From Viscum album (lineage: Eukaryota; Streptophyta; Magnoliopsida; Santalales; Viscaceae): a stretch of DNA of 64,000 nt. The notes under the pieces are model-generated. The model was given only the letters and a program-made list of their open reading frames with translations, was not told where the DNA came from and made no database searches. The stretch spans positions 597,084,818 through 597,148,817 of the forward strand of contig OY728158.1 of assembly GCA_963277665.1 (NCBI GenBank), written 5' to 3'. Shown piece after piece: positions 1 to 12,150 of this stretch. Positions within the stretch are counted from its first letter, which is position 1, and the number at the start of each line of letters is the position of its first letter. A program made the translations under genes and the position numbers.

Positions 1-1870
1 CTAATAACACGTGAGTCATGCTCGGTGTGAAAAACTAAATGAAAAAAAACTAATGCTTATTTTTTGAAAGATGATTCAGTGTGGAGTGGATCAGGGCTTA
101 TGCATGGTTAGCGACCCAATGATGAAAACAAGGTTTATGGGTGGTTGGTGAACACTGAGAAGAATAATGGGACCTAATCATGGTTGTAATCCCAAGGAGG
201 TGGTCAATATGTATGAGGATGATATGGTCATCATTCAAGGAACAACCTATCATTTTTTCTTGGGGCTTATGCAAAGACTACCTGAGGTGCACATGGAAAT
301 AAAGCACAGAGGGATAGGGGGTGTGAGAGAGTGAAGGTTCCCATCCCCTTCGTAGTCCCCTCGGGCCTATCACCTATATGGTTGTCATAGTTAAACATTT
401 TGTGTTGAGGATGTCGGTGCATGGTAGTTTAGCGTCCTACATCTCAGATGATTGGGATTTTAGTCCTCACTATTAGGACTTACAAAACTGGGGCGCTTTA
501 TCCCTTAGAGAATGGAATTAACCAGAAATGTTTTGTTTGGTAGCAGGGTTTTGATTGATATATTTTAGGTTCCACATAAACATGTCTTGGAGAATAATTA
601 ATAGACATTAGTGTGCCTATTCAAAGAAGTATAGGGTAGGGAATCACTGCATGAAGCACTCCTCAGGGGACTGTGAAATCACTTTGTTCTTGGAGGGACA
701 CATGAGAGAAGTGTGTGCAGGATAGGGCTATTGTGCATAAGAGGGGATCATAAATGATACCTTAGGGTAAGAACAACCTATAGAGAATATATGTAGTTGT
801 GTGTTCAATACAGAATAATTGCGTGCAATATGAGGGACTACAGGCCAGATGGAACTCTGCACGGGTGATTGGCATGACATGAGGGAAAACATTTGCACAA
901 TTTACTTAGAATAACAGAAAATAGGTGAGGGTTAAGACCTAGTGTGTCGACCAGTAGGAGAACCCCTGGGAGTCCTGTCACAAAATTTCAAGTGCCCTGA
1001 ATCCATGAATTTTGAGCGGCCACTGAAGGACCATCATACGAGTAGTAGATCTGAATTTCATCTTCTAGAGTGGTACCCTAGAATGAGGAGTTGAATTATT
1101 ATTTGTAGACAAAAACATCAGTGATGGTGAACAAGGACTCCTACGCGCAAGTGGTGTTTGATGTTGCATTGGGCGAGGAAGTTCATATGCATGGTCTGTT
1201 TTCTTGCGCGCCAGCCAAATTTATTTAGCACTTCTGACTTGGTCATTTTTTAGAAGGTTGACATGGAAGAATCCATTTGACACCTCATTGTTCAGACAAT
1301 TTATTTCTCGCATAATTTTATCTTGCGCGCCAACCTTAGATCTTGCGCGCACCTCCTTTGGGTGTCTCGGTATTGTAAACTAATCCAAAATATGCCTTTA
1401 GTTTTCTAAAAAATGGACATTAATTATATGAACCAGAATTCAGTGACAACAAATACCCCCATCAGAATCTGAGTTGAATGGGAATCATAAGGTTGGATTC
1501 TGAGGGTAACTATAAAGAAAATAATCAAATTTTGGTACTGCGTGAAAAAAGGGTGATATAATGCGCAAAACCCTTCCATTCATGAAAAAGACCTAGTCTG
1601 CCCCTATAAATAGGTGTGGGGGACAAAGACGCATACCTTGAAATTCACTTTCAATGGAATAATTTTACCTCATGCATGAAATATCATCCTTTCTACATGA
1701 AAGATCTTGGATTCCATCAGCATTTTGCATTCAACTGCGATTACTTTCACGTTATCGCCAATTTTTTGCATGCGACCATCATAGCCGAATTGTTTGGACA
1801 TACGAATCCCATTTTATGAGAAACATGATATATTGCATATTTAAATTCAATTAATTCTCCCATGTCCTTT
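1..1870. repeat. LTR-like block, copy A (probable Tat/Ogre-type LTR)
   Basis: This block is similar, in the same orientation and order, to about 60480-62035. Shared landmarks include the stretches near 5-35 and 60485, 194-420 and 60671-60880, and 1080-1430 and 61640-61960. No ORF of coding character is seen. Two long direct copies about 60 kb apart, with a Tat/Ogre polyprotein next to one of them, suggest the two LTRs of one element. Orientation is uncertain. A plus-strand TATA-like motif sits at 1604-1614. The other copy instead has a minus-strand TATA motif at 61659-61667, degraded here near 1098-1107. The left end lies outside the window and the right boundary is approximate. Confidence 0.55.
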
Positions 1871-2957
1871 TTGGAATTTCAGGACCTAATGGAGATGATC
1901 ACTGACCAGAACAATGTCAATAGGGAAGCTACTACGGCACGGAGGACCGAGATGATAAGAAGACCTCAAATTATTAATGTGATAAGGGTCATATCTAATA
2001 AATAGATTCATTTTTGGTATGCTGACATAATATCAAAAGTATTATTTTCTTAGTGATACTCTACCGATATGAATCATTGGTATTCTGGATGAAGTGTTGA
2101 TGACAGGATTTGAGACTGCCACACCATTTTTCATGGGTGACATGTGAGGATATCCTTTGATCGTAAAAGATTACAAAAATTGGTCACACTCCTATATATA
2201 TATGGAATGGTTGTTTACATCTTGAATATGAAGACTAGGGCAACTATAGGGAGGGATCTAGCTCCTAAAGTAATTTCCAAGTCATAATACAGGCACTTTT
2301 AGGGGTAGCATCACTAACGAGACCAAAGGTTGGTAGGAATGGAACATTAGGTCTGGGGGAAGCATTACTAGTGAATGGGAATGGCCATATTGGGTATTCC
2401 AGACATGCAATGATTTTGGGTTAGAGATGTGGTCTATCAAGCTATGTGATGTTGTGTGGACATCATAGTTCAATTACTACCATCAATCAAACTTAGTGTC
2501 GAAGCTATTCATATGGTGGTCCCCTAACACAATCACTTTGTACCTACACCATGGGGAAGAATGAATCAGCCATTGGGACATAAATTTAATTGGCGGTAAT
2601 TCCCCTAGAAGGGTACCTGTATGGTGAATTCCTTCCAACATAAAAAGTTTGAGGGGACAGAATGTGCACCCCAATTCTAACAAGGCATCTATTAGAGTTG
2701 GCCAAGAAGAAGATAAAAATAAAGTCCATCCGGAAGGATATTTCATATTCAGTATGGTTCACCATGTTTATTCAGTAGGACATGGAAAACACAATTCCCA
2801 GACAAGGGATGTAGTGCCTGAACATGTAACAGAGGGGGAAGGCAGGATCATATTGAATGGTCCTGGAAGCAGTTGAGTACCAATCATGGGGCTTCACCAT
2901 TAACGAAAGTTGGGACTAAAATGTATGATATGTTGGGTCTCATGATGATTTTCTGAC

Positions 2958-3383
2958 TTGGTGACTACTCTATTAAGGTGTATTAGTATGGAGTTCCTCC
3001 CATGGTATTTGGTAATGGATGGAATCATGGCATCTAAGAACATGGTCAATCTGGGAGTGCCTATGTTAGAAAGGTTGTATAACATTATGGTGCACATTTC
3101 AAGAGAAAGTACACCTAGGAAAATATGTATACCATACCAAATTCTTTATCGTTGGGATGAAAATCATTGTGGGTGGTATGAATTTCCAAACACTATCCGC
3201 CCTCCAGGTGACGGTCTTTGGTCATCCCTGCTGAATATTTCCAAAATTCGCCCACTGATTCTTGAAGTGGAAGGGATAAAGATCAAGATCAGAAACCTAG
3301 AAAAATTGAACTTCCAACCATTTCAAAACTTAAATGGAAAGATGGTAGTTGATGGTAGATTCCCACTTGATCATAGGGAATAA
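2958..3383 (+). CDS. Unidentified 141-codon ORF, probably a transposon remnant
   Basis: This is the longest ORF in the left flank: 141 codons from ATG to TAA. I do not recognise the product. The middle is rich in Trp, Tyr and Pro and the C-terminal third is Lys/Ile-rich, with no transmembrane run, zinc knuckle or catalytic motif. No ribosome-context or promoter evidence supports it. The surrounding sequence is degraded repeat, so it may be a fragment of a retrotransposon accessory ORF or chance. Confidence that it is expressed is low. Confidence 0.2.
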   Translation: MVTTLLRCISMEFLPWYLVMDGIMASKNMVNLGVPMLERLYNIMVHISRESTPRKICIPYQILYRWDENHCGWYEFPNTIRPPGDGLWSSLLNISKIRPLILEVEGIKIKIRNLEKLNFQPFQNLNGKMVVDGRFPLDHRE

Positions 3384-4149
3384 TTTAAATGTATCTGGGG
3401 TGGTGTGTTAGTAGATCGGATTGACATGAAAATATTTTTTGGAACCCTATGTTACATCAAGGTTTTCTAGGAAGTTGGGGTTTATGCAGTGGATCCCAAA
3501 GAGAGTATATAAAAGGGTTTGGGAAGAGAAGCATCCCTGCAAACTTCTTTAACTATGGATCATGTTCCTGACTAGTAGTTTTGGGGAATTAATTACCTTT
3601 CCCCCTACTAATGTTAATGTCAGATTATCAACATAGTATGTCGACCATTAGGAATCAGTGTATCCAGAAGCGATTTTGTTTCAATTCATTTGTAAAATAA
3701 ATGGGGCTAGTGAGGAGTCTAGAAAATTGGGAAGTAGACAAGGTACTGCTAATAATGTTAGACCGTTAATATTCAGGATAGCTAGAACGATGTGGTCTGG
3801 AACATCAGTGGTTAGAGAACCTCATGGTGAGAATTAGCCTCCACCTTCTTCAGAGAGGTGGTCCTATGGGCGGACACATGGGACAGCTAGAGAAATACTT
3901 GTAAAGAAACTAAGTAATATTCTAAATATGACCTTTGATTCAATTTTTCCATCTCCATGGTATCCCTGAATGACATTTTGATAAGCGATTTTCACTAAAT
4001 AGCTATGTTGGAGATAGGTCTGCACTGGGATTCATCTACCAGGCGTAGGGCATATTCAAGTAGAAGAGATTGTGTAATTTCAACACTAACATGCATAACT
4101 GATATACATGTATACATATGCATGCCATTGGGTGAGATATGGATAGACA

Positions 4150-4333
4150 CATCTTCTCTTGAAAGTGATGCTTGGATGGAATCATGAACAAGAAAAACTG
4201 GCCTTCGGGGGTGATGATGATGAGGAAGAAGGATTAGAGGAAGAAGATGAGGGGGAAGAGGAAGAAGAGGTGGAGGAAGAGGAAGGAGAAGTGGATAGAT
4301 GTGAGGGACTTGGAGGTGATATACCTCAGTGAA
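4150..4333 (+). pseudogene. Acidic (Glu/Asp)-rich coding remnant
   Basis: A GA-rich purine stretch at 4207-4300 reads, in the plus frame through 4201, as a dense Asp/Glu run that ends at TGA near 4331. Upstream the frame stays open only for a short distance without a clear start. The opposite strand reads as Pro/Leu/His-rich and looks like the shadow. Acidic tails occur in several plant retrotransposon accessory proteins and in plant mobile-domain proteins, but I cannot assign this one. It could also be a simple-sequence expansion of GAA/GAG. Confidence 0.3.
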
Positions 4334-4767
4334 AAAAATCCCATTAGGTAATCCCATGTGAGAGTAACGAAATCGTAGGCTTAGACACAGAATTGGTCAA
4401 ACAACATAAGGTGAGTCTCAACTCATACCTTGACTAGTCTTTCTCTTTTCATAATCCGAATCCATTAAAAAAACTCTACCTTGTGTAAGAACACATCATT
4501 GATGATTTTTAGGAATTTCCCCCTAAAAGGGATGAAAATTTAATCCTGGATGTGTGAGGACATCCTCATTAATCTGTATCTGGAATCAATAATGGAGGAG
4601 GACCGGCTCGGGGTGCAGTGGGTGAAGGGATAGCCACAGTTAAAGTGGTCAGTGAAGAACCAGTACAAGGTTCTGGAATGACGACCTCAGAATCAAAGGT
4701 TGTCCCCGATTCTTAGAAGGATCCAATTCCAATCATTTAATAAACACGAATAGAGGGATCACCCTAA

Positions 4768-6491
4768 TGATTCTGATCATAATGGAAGCATGGTTGGGCC
4801 GATTCAAAGATTTAATTTTTACCGTGATCAATGATTGTTTCGGGATCAAAACGACGCTAAACACCAGTCTCCTTGGAATAGAATAATAGATTTATATAAA
4901 TAATTAATAGTACTGAATCCTTTATAGTGGATCTTGTGCATCACGTTTATAATAAATTTAAATTTAGTTTCTGAAGAAATAATATAACTTGTTCTTTGGT
5001 TCTTTCTTCGTTGATGATGTTGATCATATAAGATGACCCTTTCAGATTATCTCATTCTTCTTGTGAGGATCCCAACCAGAATACCTCTAGAGGTAATCCA
5101 TACGTTCTTCAATGGTCTCTTATTGACACAACTCTCTTTCTAGGTGCTAGCATGGTGACGAGAGTGTATTGCATTGATTTTTCTTGATTGCATTTTCATT
5201 GTTCTTGGAAAACATATCTAGTTCTTAAGAGGGAGAGAGGAGAGGAGTCGAGAGAAAAATCATGACTTGGAATTTCTCTTATGTCACGAGTTTCTCATAA
5301 ATAGCACAATAGACCTATCTATCTACATATTGACATGAGGATACAATTATAATATTTATTTATCTAACATTGATTAAATATATTCATAACCTTAGTGAAA
5401 AACCATTTACATAATAACAATTATCACATCATTGTTTTTGTTGGGTCAACTTGTGAAAAACGGAATCATAAATGAAATCTCAAGCGATATAATTATAACA
5501 CTGTTTTTATTATTTTTGTTTTGTGACAACTAGTTAAATAATTATTTACCATCTTAAAAATAATTATTTTATTACTAGAATGAAATTGGTCCACTCAAAC
5601 TCCACATCCATTTATTGATCACCTGAATAAATTAATAAATACATTTTTATCATAAAAAAATAAATTATTTACAAACTAGCTTCTAAATATTTATTAAATG
5701 TTCAATAAAATAAATTAATATATTTTTATTCACAATCCTCGAAATAAATATTTATTTAATTTATTCTATCATTTTAACTTGAATAAAATTATTCCACTAT
5801 CTTGAGAATAATATTTATTCTATTAATTAAATTCAAATATAATTTAACTAAGACCACCAAAAACACATAGTGTGTTACCCTCTAGGATTATTTCTCACTG
5901 GAATTAGGCGATCTTACCAGAACTCCAAGAGTACTATCTAGCAATGGGTCATCGCACTCAAGAGAATAAACAGAATGCCATAACAATGAAATCCACATAC
6001 GAATGCTCATTGTGTAATATCTTACCTTTGTCTCAATATGTAATCAAGATGGTTTCATGATAGTGTCATCAACATTTATGCTTGATATGTTGTTCTCTGA
6101 CTACCTGAAATAAAATCATCATTACACCATTGCCATTGAATTTCAGGTGATAATTCTATTTCAATCAATCATATTAGATATCAACTTCCATATATGCAAG
6201 GGAAAAATCCTTCCTCGACTTATCCATAAATAACAGGTCATTAGTGATATACCCAATGTATCATACATCCCTCCAACAGTCTGCGTGACGGTGTTTGCCA
6301 GTAAATAAAAGTGTGTCAGTCATGACATTTATTAATGGAAATATTAAATCCTAAGGACCATTACACATGATCACAGATAAGAATATTCGATTACATCAAA
6401 ACATGCTAAATTCCTACAGGCATTTCTGTTCTCTTAATCTCATGTCTTGGAGATTACCAAGTGTGAACATCAGGAGAAGAAGTATCATCTT
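4768..6491 (-). repeat. Copia 3' LTR, outer part (split by the Tekay insertion)
   Basis: This part is collinear with 41131 to about 42868 of the copia 5' LTR. Examples are the matching stretches near 4786 and 41147, and near 5880-6060 and 42240-42420. It ends exactly at the target duplication ATCTT (6487-6491). The LTR resumes at 18881 after the gypsy element. Confidence 0.85.
6487..6491. repeat. TSD ATCTT, left copy
   Basis: The 5-bp ATCTT directly precedes the TGTAAC start of the gypsy 5' LTR and is repeated at 18876-18880. The uninterrupted paralogous LTR at about 42860-42870 has a single CATCTT at the equivalent position, which confirms the insertion point. Confidence 0.95.
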
Positions 6492-9400
6492 TGTAACATC
6501 CGGGATTTTTATGAGAAATATTTTGTTTTTATGTTATATACATCATAAAAGAAATATTTCACTACACACAACACTATCTTGGCTTTCTTTTCACGCAATC
6601 ACGACCTTCCTCTATTGCTTGCATTCTATGCAATATCGAGTTTCACTAAACAACGATATGCTATTAAAATATTACATAAACTAACTGTTATGAATAGTAA
6701 TATGAACTTTTTGAACTTTTATATATTTTATCTTTCAAAATGGACTTCATTTTTGTATTTGTAATATAAAATTAACCTAGGGTGAATTTTATGTATTTTT
6801 CTGAAACCGTTCAATTTTTTATGAATAGTGAAAACACTGGGTTACTATTTAAAAACCGACTATTTATTTAAATAATTATTTATTTTATTTAAAATTATTT
6901 TAGGTCAAAATTGATACATAATACCTATATTAGTTTAATGTAATTCATTGGAGTCATTTTATAATAATTTTAGATATGTAAAAATATAATTGAACTTTTC
7001 ACCGTCTTTTACCCACCTTTTAAAGGAGTTTGAAAATTTACATAAAACTTAATTTTACCATTTCTGTGAGTGGAATTTCAAAAATCCAAGAGACACTGTT
7101 AATATCAAGGAGTGAAATGTTGTTCAATAAAATAGAAATATTATTTTATTAATAGAAACTTTTTACTTTTATTTACCACAGTTAAAAGTAAATAGGGTAA
7201 TTAAGGGTAAAAATGAATTTATTATTACCGTAACATGTGTAATAATTCTATTGGATAAGTTTAATTCAACCAAAAACAACCTTTGGGATAAAATTTTACC
7301 CGTTAGGTCCACTTGGATTAGATTAGGACACTTATTATTATTTTATTTAAAGAAGAGTTAAAAGAGTTAAAATAAACGTTTAATAACTAAATAATTTTTA
7401 ATATAGGGTTATATATAATATATATTAGACTATAAATATTCATTAGAAATATAAAAAGACTTTCTAAATAATGGTGTTTTATTTATAATTTTTAGATGTT
7501 AGATAATTTAATTTATTTATGACACAATGATGACGATGTAATTACCTTATTAAGGAAATATTAAAATAATTGATTTTATAAATACCCAAATAAATGTAAT
7601 TTGAGACTTTTTATGGATTACACTAATTTTATATGTTTATATGACATGTTATTATTTACTTAATTAACTTTTTTTGAACTAATAACGCTTTTATAATTTT
7701 CAAAAAAATCAATTAACAAATAGTGTCAAAATTGACATAAAATAGTTTTTAAAACAAATATTATATTATTATTTTTAATTTTATTCCTAAAAAACTATGG
7801 TTCAGCCAAATTACTTAGATAATATTATATATATTAATAATTTACCACATGGGGTTCTTTTGGTTTGTTATAGAATGTTTATTAACTATATAGTGTAATA
7901 AAACAAGAAGACACGGTAAAAGTTAAATTATTTAACTTAGAGTTAAATCTAAATGATAAGGTTAAAATAGTAACCTAAACTTGTCTAAAATCTATTAGAT
8001 TAGATTATTTAGATTCATACCCACTTTATCTTTGAAATAAATCAATTTGGAGCTATTAAACACCGAATGTGACTTTATTATAAAATAATATTTTATATTT
8101 TTCCTAAGGTTCCCCTCTCCCCCCTTCTAAAATGGAACCCCCTCCCTCACCTCCTCACACCACATTGAGCCTTTAAGCTCGTCGAACCCCAGAAAAAGGT
8201 TTCTTCCCAACATCCCTAGAAACATCATAGAGGTCCTGGTCTTCTTTAAAGACCATCTATATTGCCCTAAGAGGAGGTTAAGAAGAGGTTCTTCAAAAGA
8301 AGAGGTAATGTCTATTACCGATTCTTTCAACATTATTTCTTATTCTAATTATTCTTATTTAGTTGTTTCAATATGAATTAATAACATCAGTATCACTAAT
8401 ATACTGATAGTTTATTATAAATATTAAACAATGCAATTACACTTTCTATGCATCCTACGGAAAACGAAATCACCGCGCGTGCGTACGTACGGAATACCAT
8501 CTCCACGCTGTGGTGTAATCTATTTTCCACCACCACCATACATGGATGGGTATAATGGGGTAAATAATAACTATATATGATTATTGTAAAGTTATTTTTA
8601 TTCTTAAATATTATACATACACTTCAATACAATTCCATGATCATGGGAACGATATCATCGCTCGTGCGTACGTACGGCCTACCGTCTCCACGATGTGATG
8701 CGACTCGTTCTAAATGATCATCATTGCATTATGATTATATAAATGAATTGAGTGAATAAATATGATATATATTACACTAATAATATTATGAAAATTTGGT
8801 ATCTATAACCTAAAAAGGATAATAAGAATTTATTCGACAAAACACGCATAAGAACAAAAAGCAATAAACATCTGAATAACAAGTAGCAATGAAATATTTC
8901 TAATAAGAAGATAATAATATGACCATATATGATATCATAACAATGATTATGATTCTAGAATAAGTCAATAACATTATTTAAATCATTATACATGAGGATA
9001 GGACACGTAAGAGGAAAATCAGACCTAAGGTAAGAGAAAATCTCACAATCTCATTTTTATCCGAGATTGTTTATACTTCAGAATTTACTGGGGAATATTT
9101 ATCATCCAAATCCATGTTTCCTAAATATGTAATATTATTTCTATCCTCCTACAATTGTTTAAATCCAAATTTTCCCTTCAGTGAGTTTTTTGTAAAAGAT
9201 ATGAAAGGAATCTTTTGTCGTTTTTAGTACGAGGTACTTTTATGACTTTTCTGGCCAAAGTATGAGAAGAATGTTTTTCTTTAACTTATACAACATGAAT
9301 GGATTTTTAAAAAATTATTTCCATAAATATTTATTTAAAAATTTTCAAGTTTATTTTTAATCAACTTCTTTTAGTTTAAAATTGTATGACATGTTAATAA

Positions 9401-10316
9401 AGGAAAAATGTTTTTGAAGTAGAAAGGATGTTTTCCTCAAGAATGGAGTTCAAGTGTTTTATCAAAATTATTTTCCATATAAGATTATATAGGGTTCTAT
9501 TTCTATCCCTATTTTTACAATGATTTGATTATTTTATGATGGAATTATTTTTATGATGTCCTTCTATATTATATGGATTATGTTATGATGGAATGATGTT
9601 TAAGAATCCCATTTTTATTACATGGGTTTTGCTATGATGTATGATTTATGATCTTGTGGCACACATAAGAATGGTATAATTATGAGATGGGTGGGACCTA
9701 TATCTCCCTCCAATGCATTGGGTAAAGATTTATATCTCATGATATAGACAAGGCTGGAAAAACAAGTTAATCCGGTTCAGTGATACAGGACTGAAACGAG
9801 GAGTGAACTCGGTTCAGAAATGGTCTTTGTTCACTAAGATAGTCTTGGAAATGAGTCTTGACTACTAAGAAATGATTCTCTATGATTATGTGTGTATGCC
9901 ACAATGTTTTATGTTGTGATTATTGGGATTACATTTCCATACTATGATTTATCCCATGTTATGAAATTATGATCTCTTTTGCAGGTTAAGATTTCCAAAA
10001 TGTTATATTCTTATGAATATAATGTGATTGATATTTCTTTTGTTTACCATTACTCAGCATTTGAGCTCACCATTTTGTATGTTTTCTTTTCCCCAGGTCA
10101 TGAAGAAAGGTATTAAGTAAGATATTCCAAAAGGGACTCTCGATATGATAAAATAAAAGGGAGACAGTGTAGATGATTTATGAACCATTTGTTTATGTTT
10201 CTCAGTTTCTAAAGACACTATACCTATAGGGACCTTTCATGGTTTTGTTATATGTTGTAATAAGTGTGCTTCAGTTTTGAATTATTAACAAAGTATGTAA
10301 AGTATGGGTCATTATA
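6492..10316 (+). repeat. Tekay-like 5' LTR (3825 bp)
   Basis: It starts TGTAAC and ends in a degraded inverted repeat just before the PBS. It matches 15058-18875 over its whole length. In the first 170 bp I counted about 22 differences by eye, mostly transitions. The TATA-box position (8125-8133) is mutated compared with the 3' LTR. Two CpG-rich GTGCGTACGTACGG motifs are kept at 8479 and 8664. LTRs of 3.8 kb are long for a gypsy element. Confidence 0.95.
8479..8677 (+). promoter_or_regulatory. Paired CpG-rich GTGCGTACGTACGG motifs in the 5' LTR
   Basis: Two copies of a 14-bp motif lie at 8479-8492 and 8664-8677, 185 bp apart. Each is followed about 10 bp later by a related CCATCTCCACG/CCGTCTCCACG stretch, so the repeat unit is about 45-50 bp. 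The core GTACGTAC is a perfect palindrome. The same pair with the same spacing occurs in the 3' LTR. They lie about 350-540 bp downstream of the TATA position, so probably in the transcribed leader. Function is unknown. Confidence 0.5.
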
Positions 10317-10318
10317 GT

Positions 10319-10330
10319 TGGTATCAGAGG
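10319..10330 (+). other. Tekay-like primer-binding site
   Basis: TGGTATCAGAGG lies two bases after the 5' LTR end. It matches the usual plant PBS complementary to the 3' end of initiator tRNA-Met (TGGTATCAGAGC) except at the last base. Confidence 0.92.
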
Positions 10331-10497
10331 AAATTTATAGTCTACCTTTGGAAACTAGGATGTGAAAGCCTTAGTAAGAACCCTAAGTATAAGTCTAAGA
10401 ATAGAACATAATCATAGGGTTTTAGAAATGGCCATGAGTAACCTATGATAATTCCTTAAGTGTAAAATTTTATTCTTGATTATGTAGATTTCCTATT

Positions 10498-11640
10498 ATG
10501 ATTAGTGTTTTTCAAATTATGCTTATTGGTTTTAGTCAATGGATGGAACCCGAAGGAACCGTGTTAATGCGGAATGTGATGGGCAATGCAATTATTGTCC
10601 CCTATGAGCAACCAAACGTTATGGGACCTGTAATGAAAAATCTTGTAGCAATGCTCACACAACTCTCTCAAGATATGAATCATGCAGAACATCCAAACGA
10701 GCAAAGGAAGGAGCAACATTCTGTTGAATCCTTCATGAGGAAACATCCACCATCATTCAGCGGGTCTACTGATCCAATAGTGGCTGAACAATGGATCAGT
10801 ACCACTGGAATGATATTTTCAGTTCTTCAATGTTCTGAACATGATAAAGTCATCTTAGCATTATATCGTTTGGAAGGTGAAGCTGATCAATGGTGGAATA
10901 TTATTAAGAATACAAGGAAAATGGATGAAATTGAGTTCATGGAATGGGATGAGTTCAAGAACTTATTTTTCAATAAGTACTTCCATCGTATTCTTTGAAG
11001 AAATATGGAGGAGTTTCTTGAACAGAAGCAAAAGGATGATGAATCTGTTTGTACCTAGGAAGAAAATTTTACAAGACTTGCAAGGTATGCTTCTGGTGTT
11101 ATTATCCAACCTGAGAGTAGGATCAATTGATTATTTAGTGGCTTAAAACCAAGTCTTTGAAGGGAATTAGCCACAAGGGACTTCAATAGCTACAAGGAAA
11201 TCGTTCGACGTGCTCTCAAGGTTGAGATGGATATTGGAGTAACCCATCAGTCATATCCGTTTGATAAGAAGAGGAAAATGGAATTCAAAGGGAAATCTAA
11301 AGACCACACTGAAAAGAAGAAGATCTTTCCCTTATGCTCAATGTGAGGAAGGAAACACTGTGGGAGTTGTCTTAAAGGTACAAGTAAATGTTTCAAATGT
11401 GGAAAAGAAGGCCATCGGGCATTTGAATGCTGCAATGATGGGAAGAAGATGTATAGTGATGCGAACAAAGAGAAGGCCACACAGAGTGCACCTCCTACAC
11501 TTAAATGTAAAAAGTGCAAGGAAATGGGGAATTATGCTAATCAATGCCCTAATTCAAGGGTTGTTGATGATGATCGACATCAAAAAACTCTTAAGGCTGA
11601 AGAAAAAGGAAAGTCACATGAAATTTTTATCAGCGATGTG
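10498..11640 (+). pseudogene. gag: Tekay-like gag, broken by stops
   Basis: This encodes the capsid/nucleocapsid precursor. The N-terminal capsid region contains the family hallmark around FMRKHPPSFSG and the following LEGEADQWW, typical of Ty3/gypsy Gag. A CCHC zinc knuckle lies at 11389-11430 (CFKCGKEGHRAFEC). A second knuckle-like stretch near 11510-11550 has Asn where the His should be. Frame stays constant, but TGA or TAG codons occur at 10996, 11056, 11128, 11158 and 11344. The ATG at 10498 is the first in frame; a later in-frame Met near 10546 is also possible. The gag runs directly into pol in the same frame. The product is certainly non-functional as it stands. Confidence 0.9.
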
Positions 11641-12150
11641 GAGTATGATAATGAATTGGTGAATGGTACGCTTACCATCCACTCTAAACAAGAAGATGTT
11701 TTATTGGATTCTAGATCCACCCAATATTTTATTTTTGAAGAATTTTCTTAGGGTATAGCCATATTACCTCATTAGTTAGATATTAAGTTAGCTATGACAA
11801 CCCCTAATGGAACAACAGTCACATCAAAAGTTTACAATTCTTCTCTGATTCAAGTTTGTGGGAAAGTGCTTCCTGTAAATCTTTTGATCCTTCCTATAGT
11901 GAAATTTGATGTGATTATTGTCATGGACTGGATTTCATTATATATAGATCATATCAATTGACAAATAAGGGAAGTAACATTTCATATTCCAGATCAATCT
12001 ATGATCTTCTATCGATGCAAGGATGAACATAACATTCCGGTGGAAAATTCTTCCATCTTATGGGTCTTGATTCTAATAAATGAAGGTTATTTAACTCAAA
12101 TGGTTGGTGAGAAACTCACGATTAAAAATATTCCCATTGTACAAGAGTTT
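11641..12150 (+). pseudogene. pol: Tekay-like aspartic protease domain remnant
   Basis: This is the retroviral-type aspartic protease that would mature the polyprotein. The active-site region is visible near 11700 as VLLDSRSTQYF. The catalytic Asp-Ser/Thr-Gly triad has become Asp-Ser-Arg, so catalysis would be lost. A downstream MDWIS, matching the conserved GMDWL-type motif, sits near 11926. In-frame stops are at 11749, 11773 and 11959. It is in frame with gag upstream and RT downstream. Confidence 0.85.

Larger units (their letters stand above)
1871..4767. other. Degraded, unclassified sequence left of the copia element
   Basis: This stretch has no intact gene. It holds scattered ORF fragments, two of which are listed separately (2958-3383 and about 4150-4333). 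If the outer blocks are LTRs of one minus-strand Tat/Ogre element, this would be part of its 3' non-coding region next to the 3' LTR. Equally, it could be the remnant of another element. No repeat with a clear period was seen. Confidence 0.4.

Noticed and set aside
1604..1614. CTATAAATAGG as a host promoter or plus-strand LTR promoter
   Set aside because: It is absent from the homologous copy B, and no gene follows; orientation of the block is unresolved.
8127..8333. 68-codon minus ORF in the Tekay-like 5' LTR
   Set aside because: It is antisense within the LTR around the mutated TATA region and has no recognisable product.
10319..10330. tRNA-like match (and those at 27040, 41111)
   Set aside because: These are primer-binding sites of 12-14 bases, not tRNA genes; no cloverleaf-length sequence is present.
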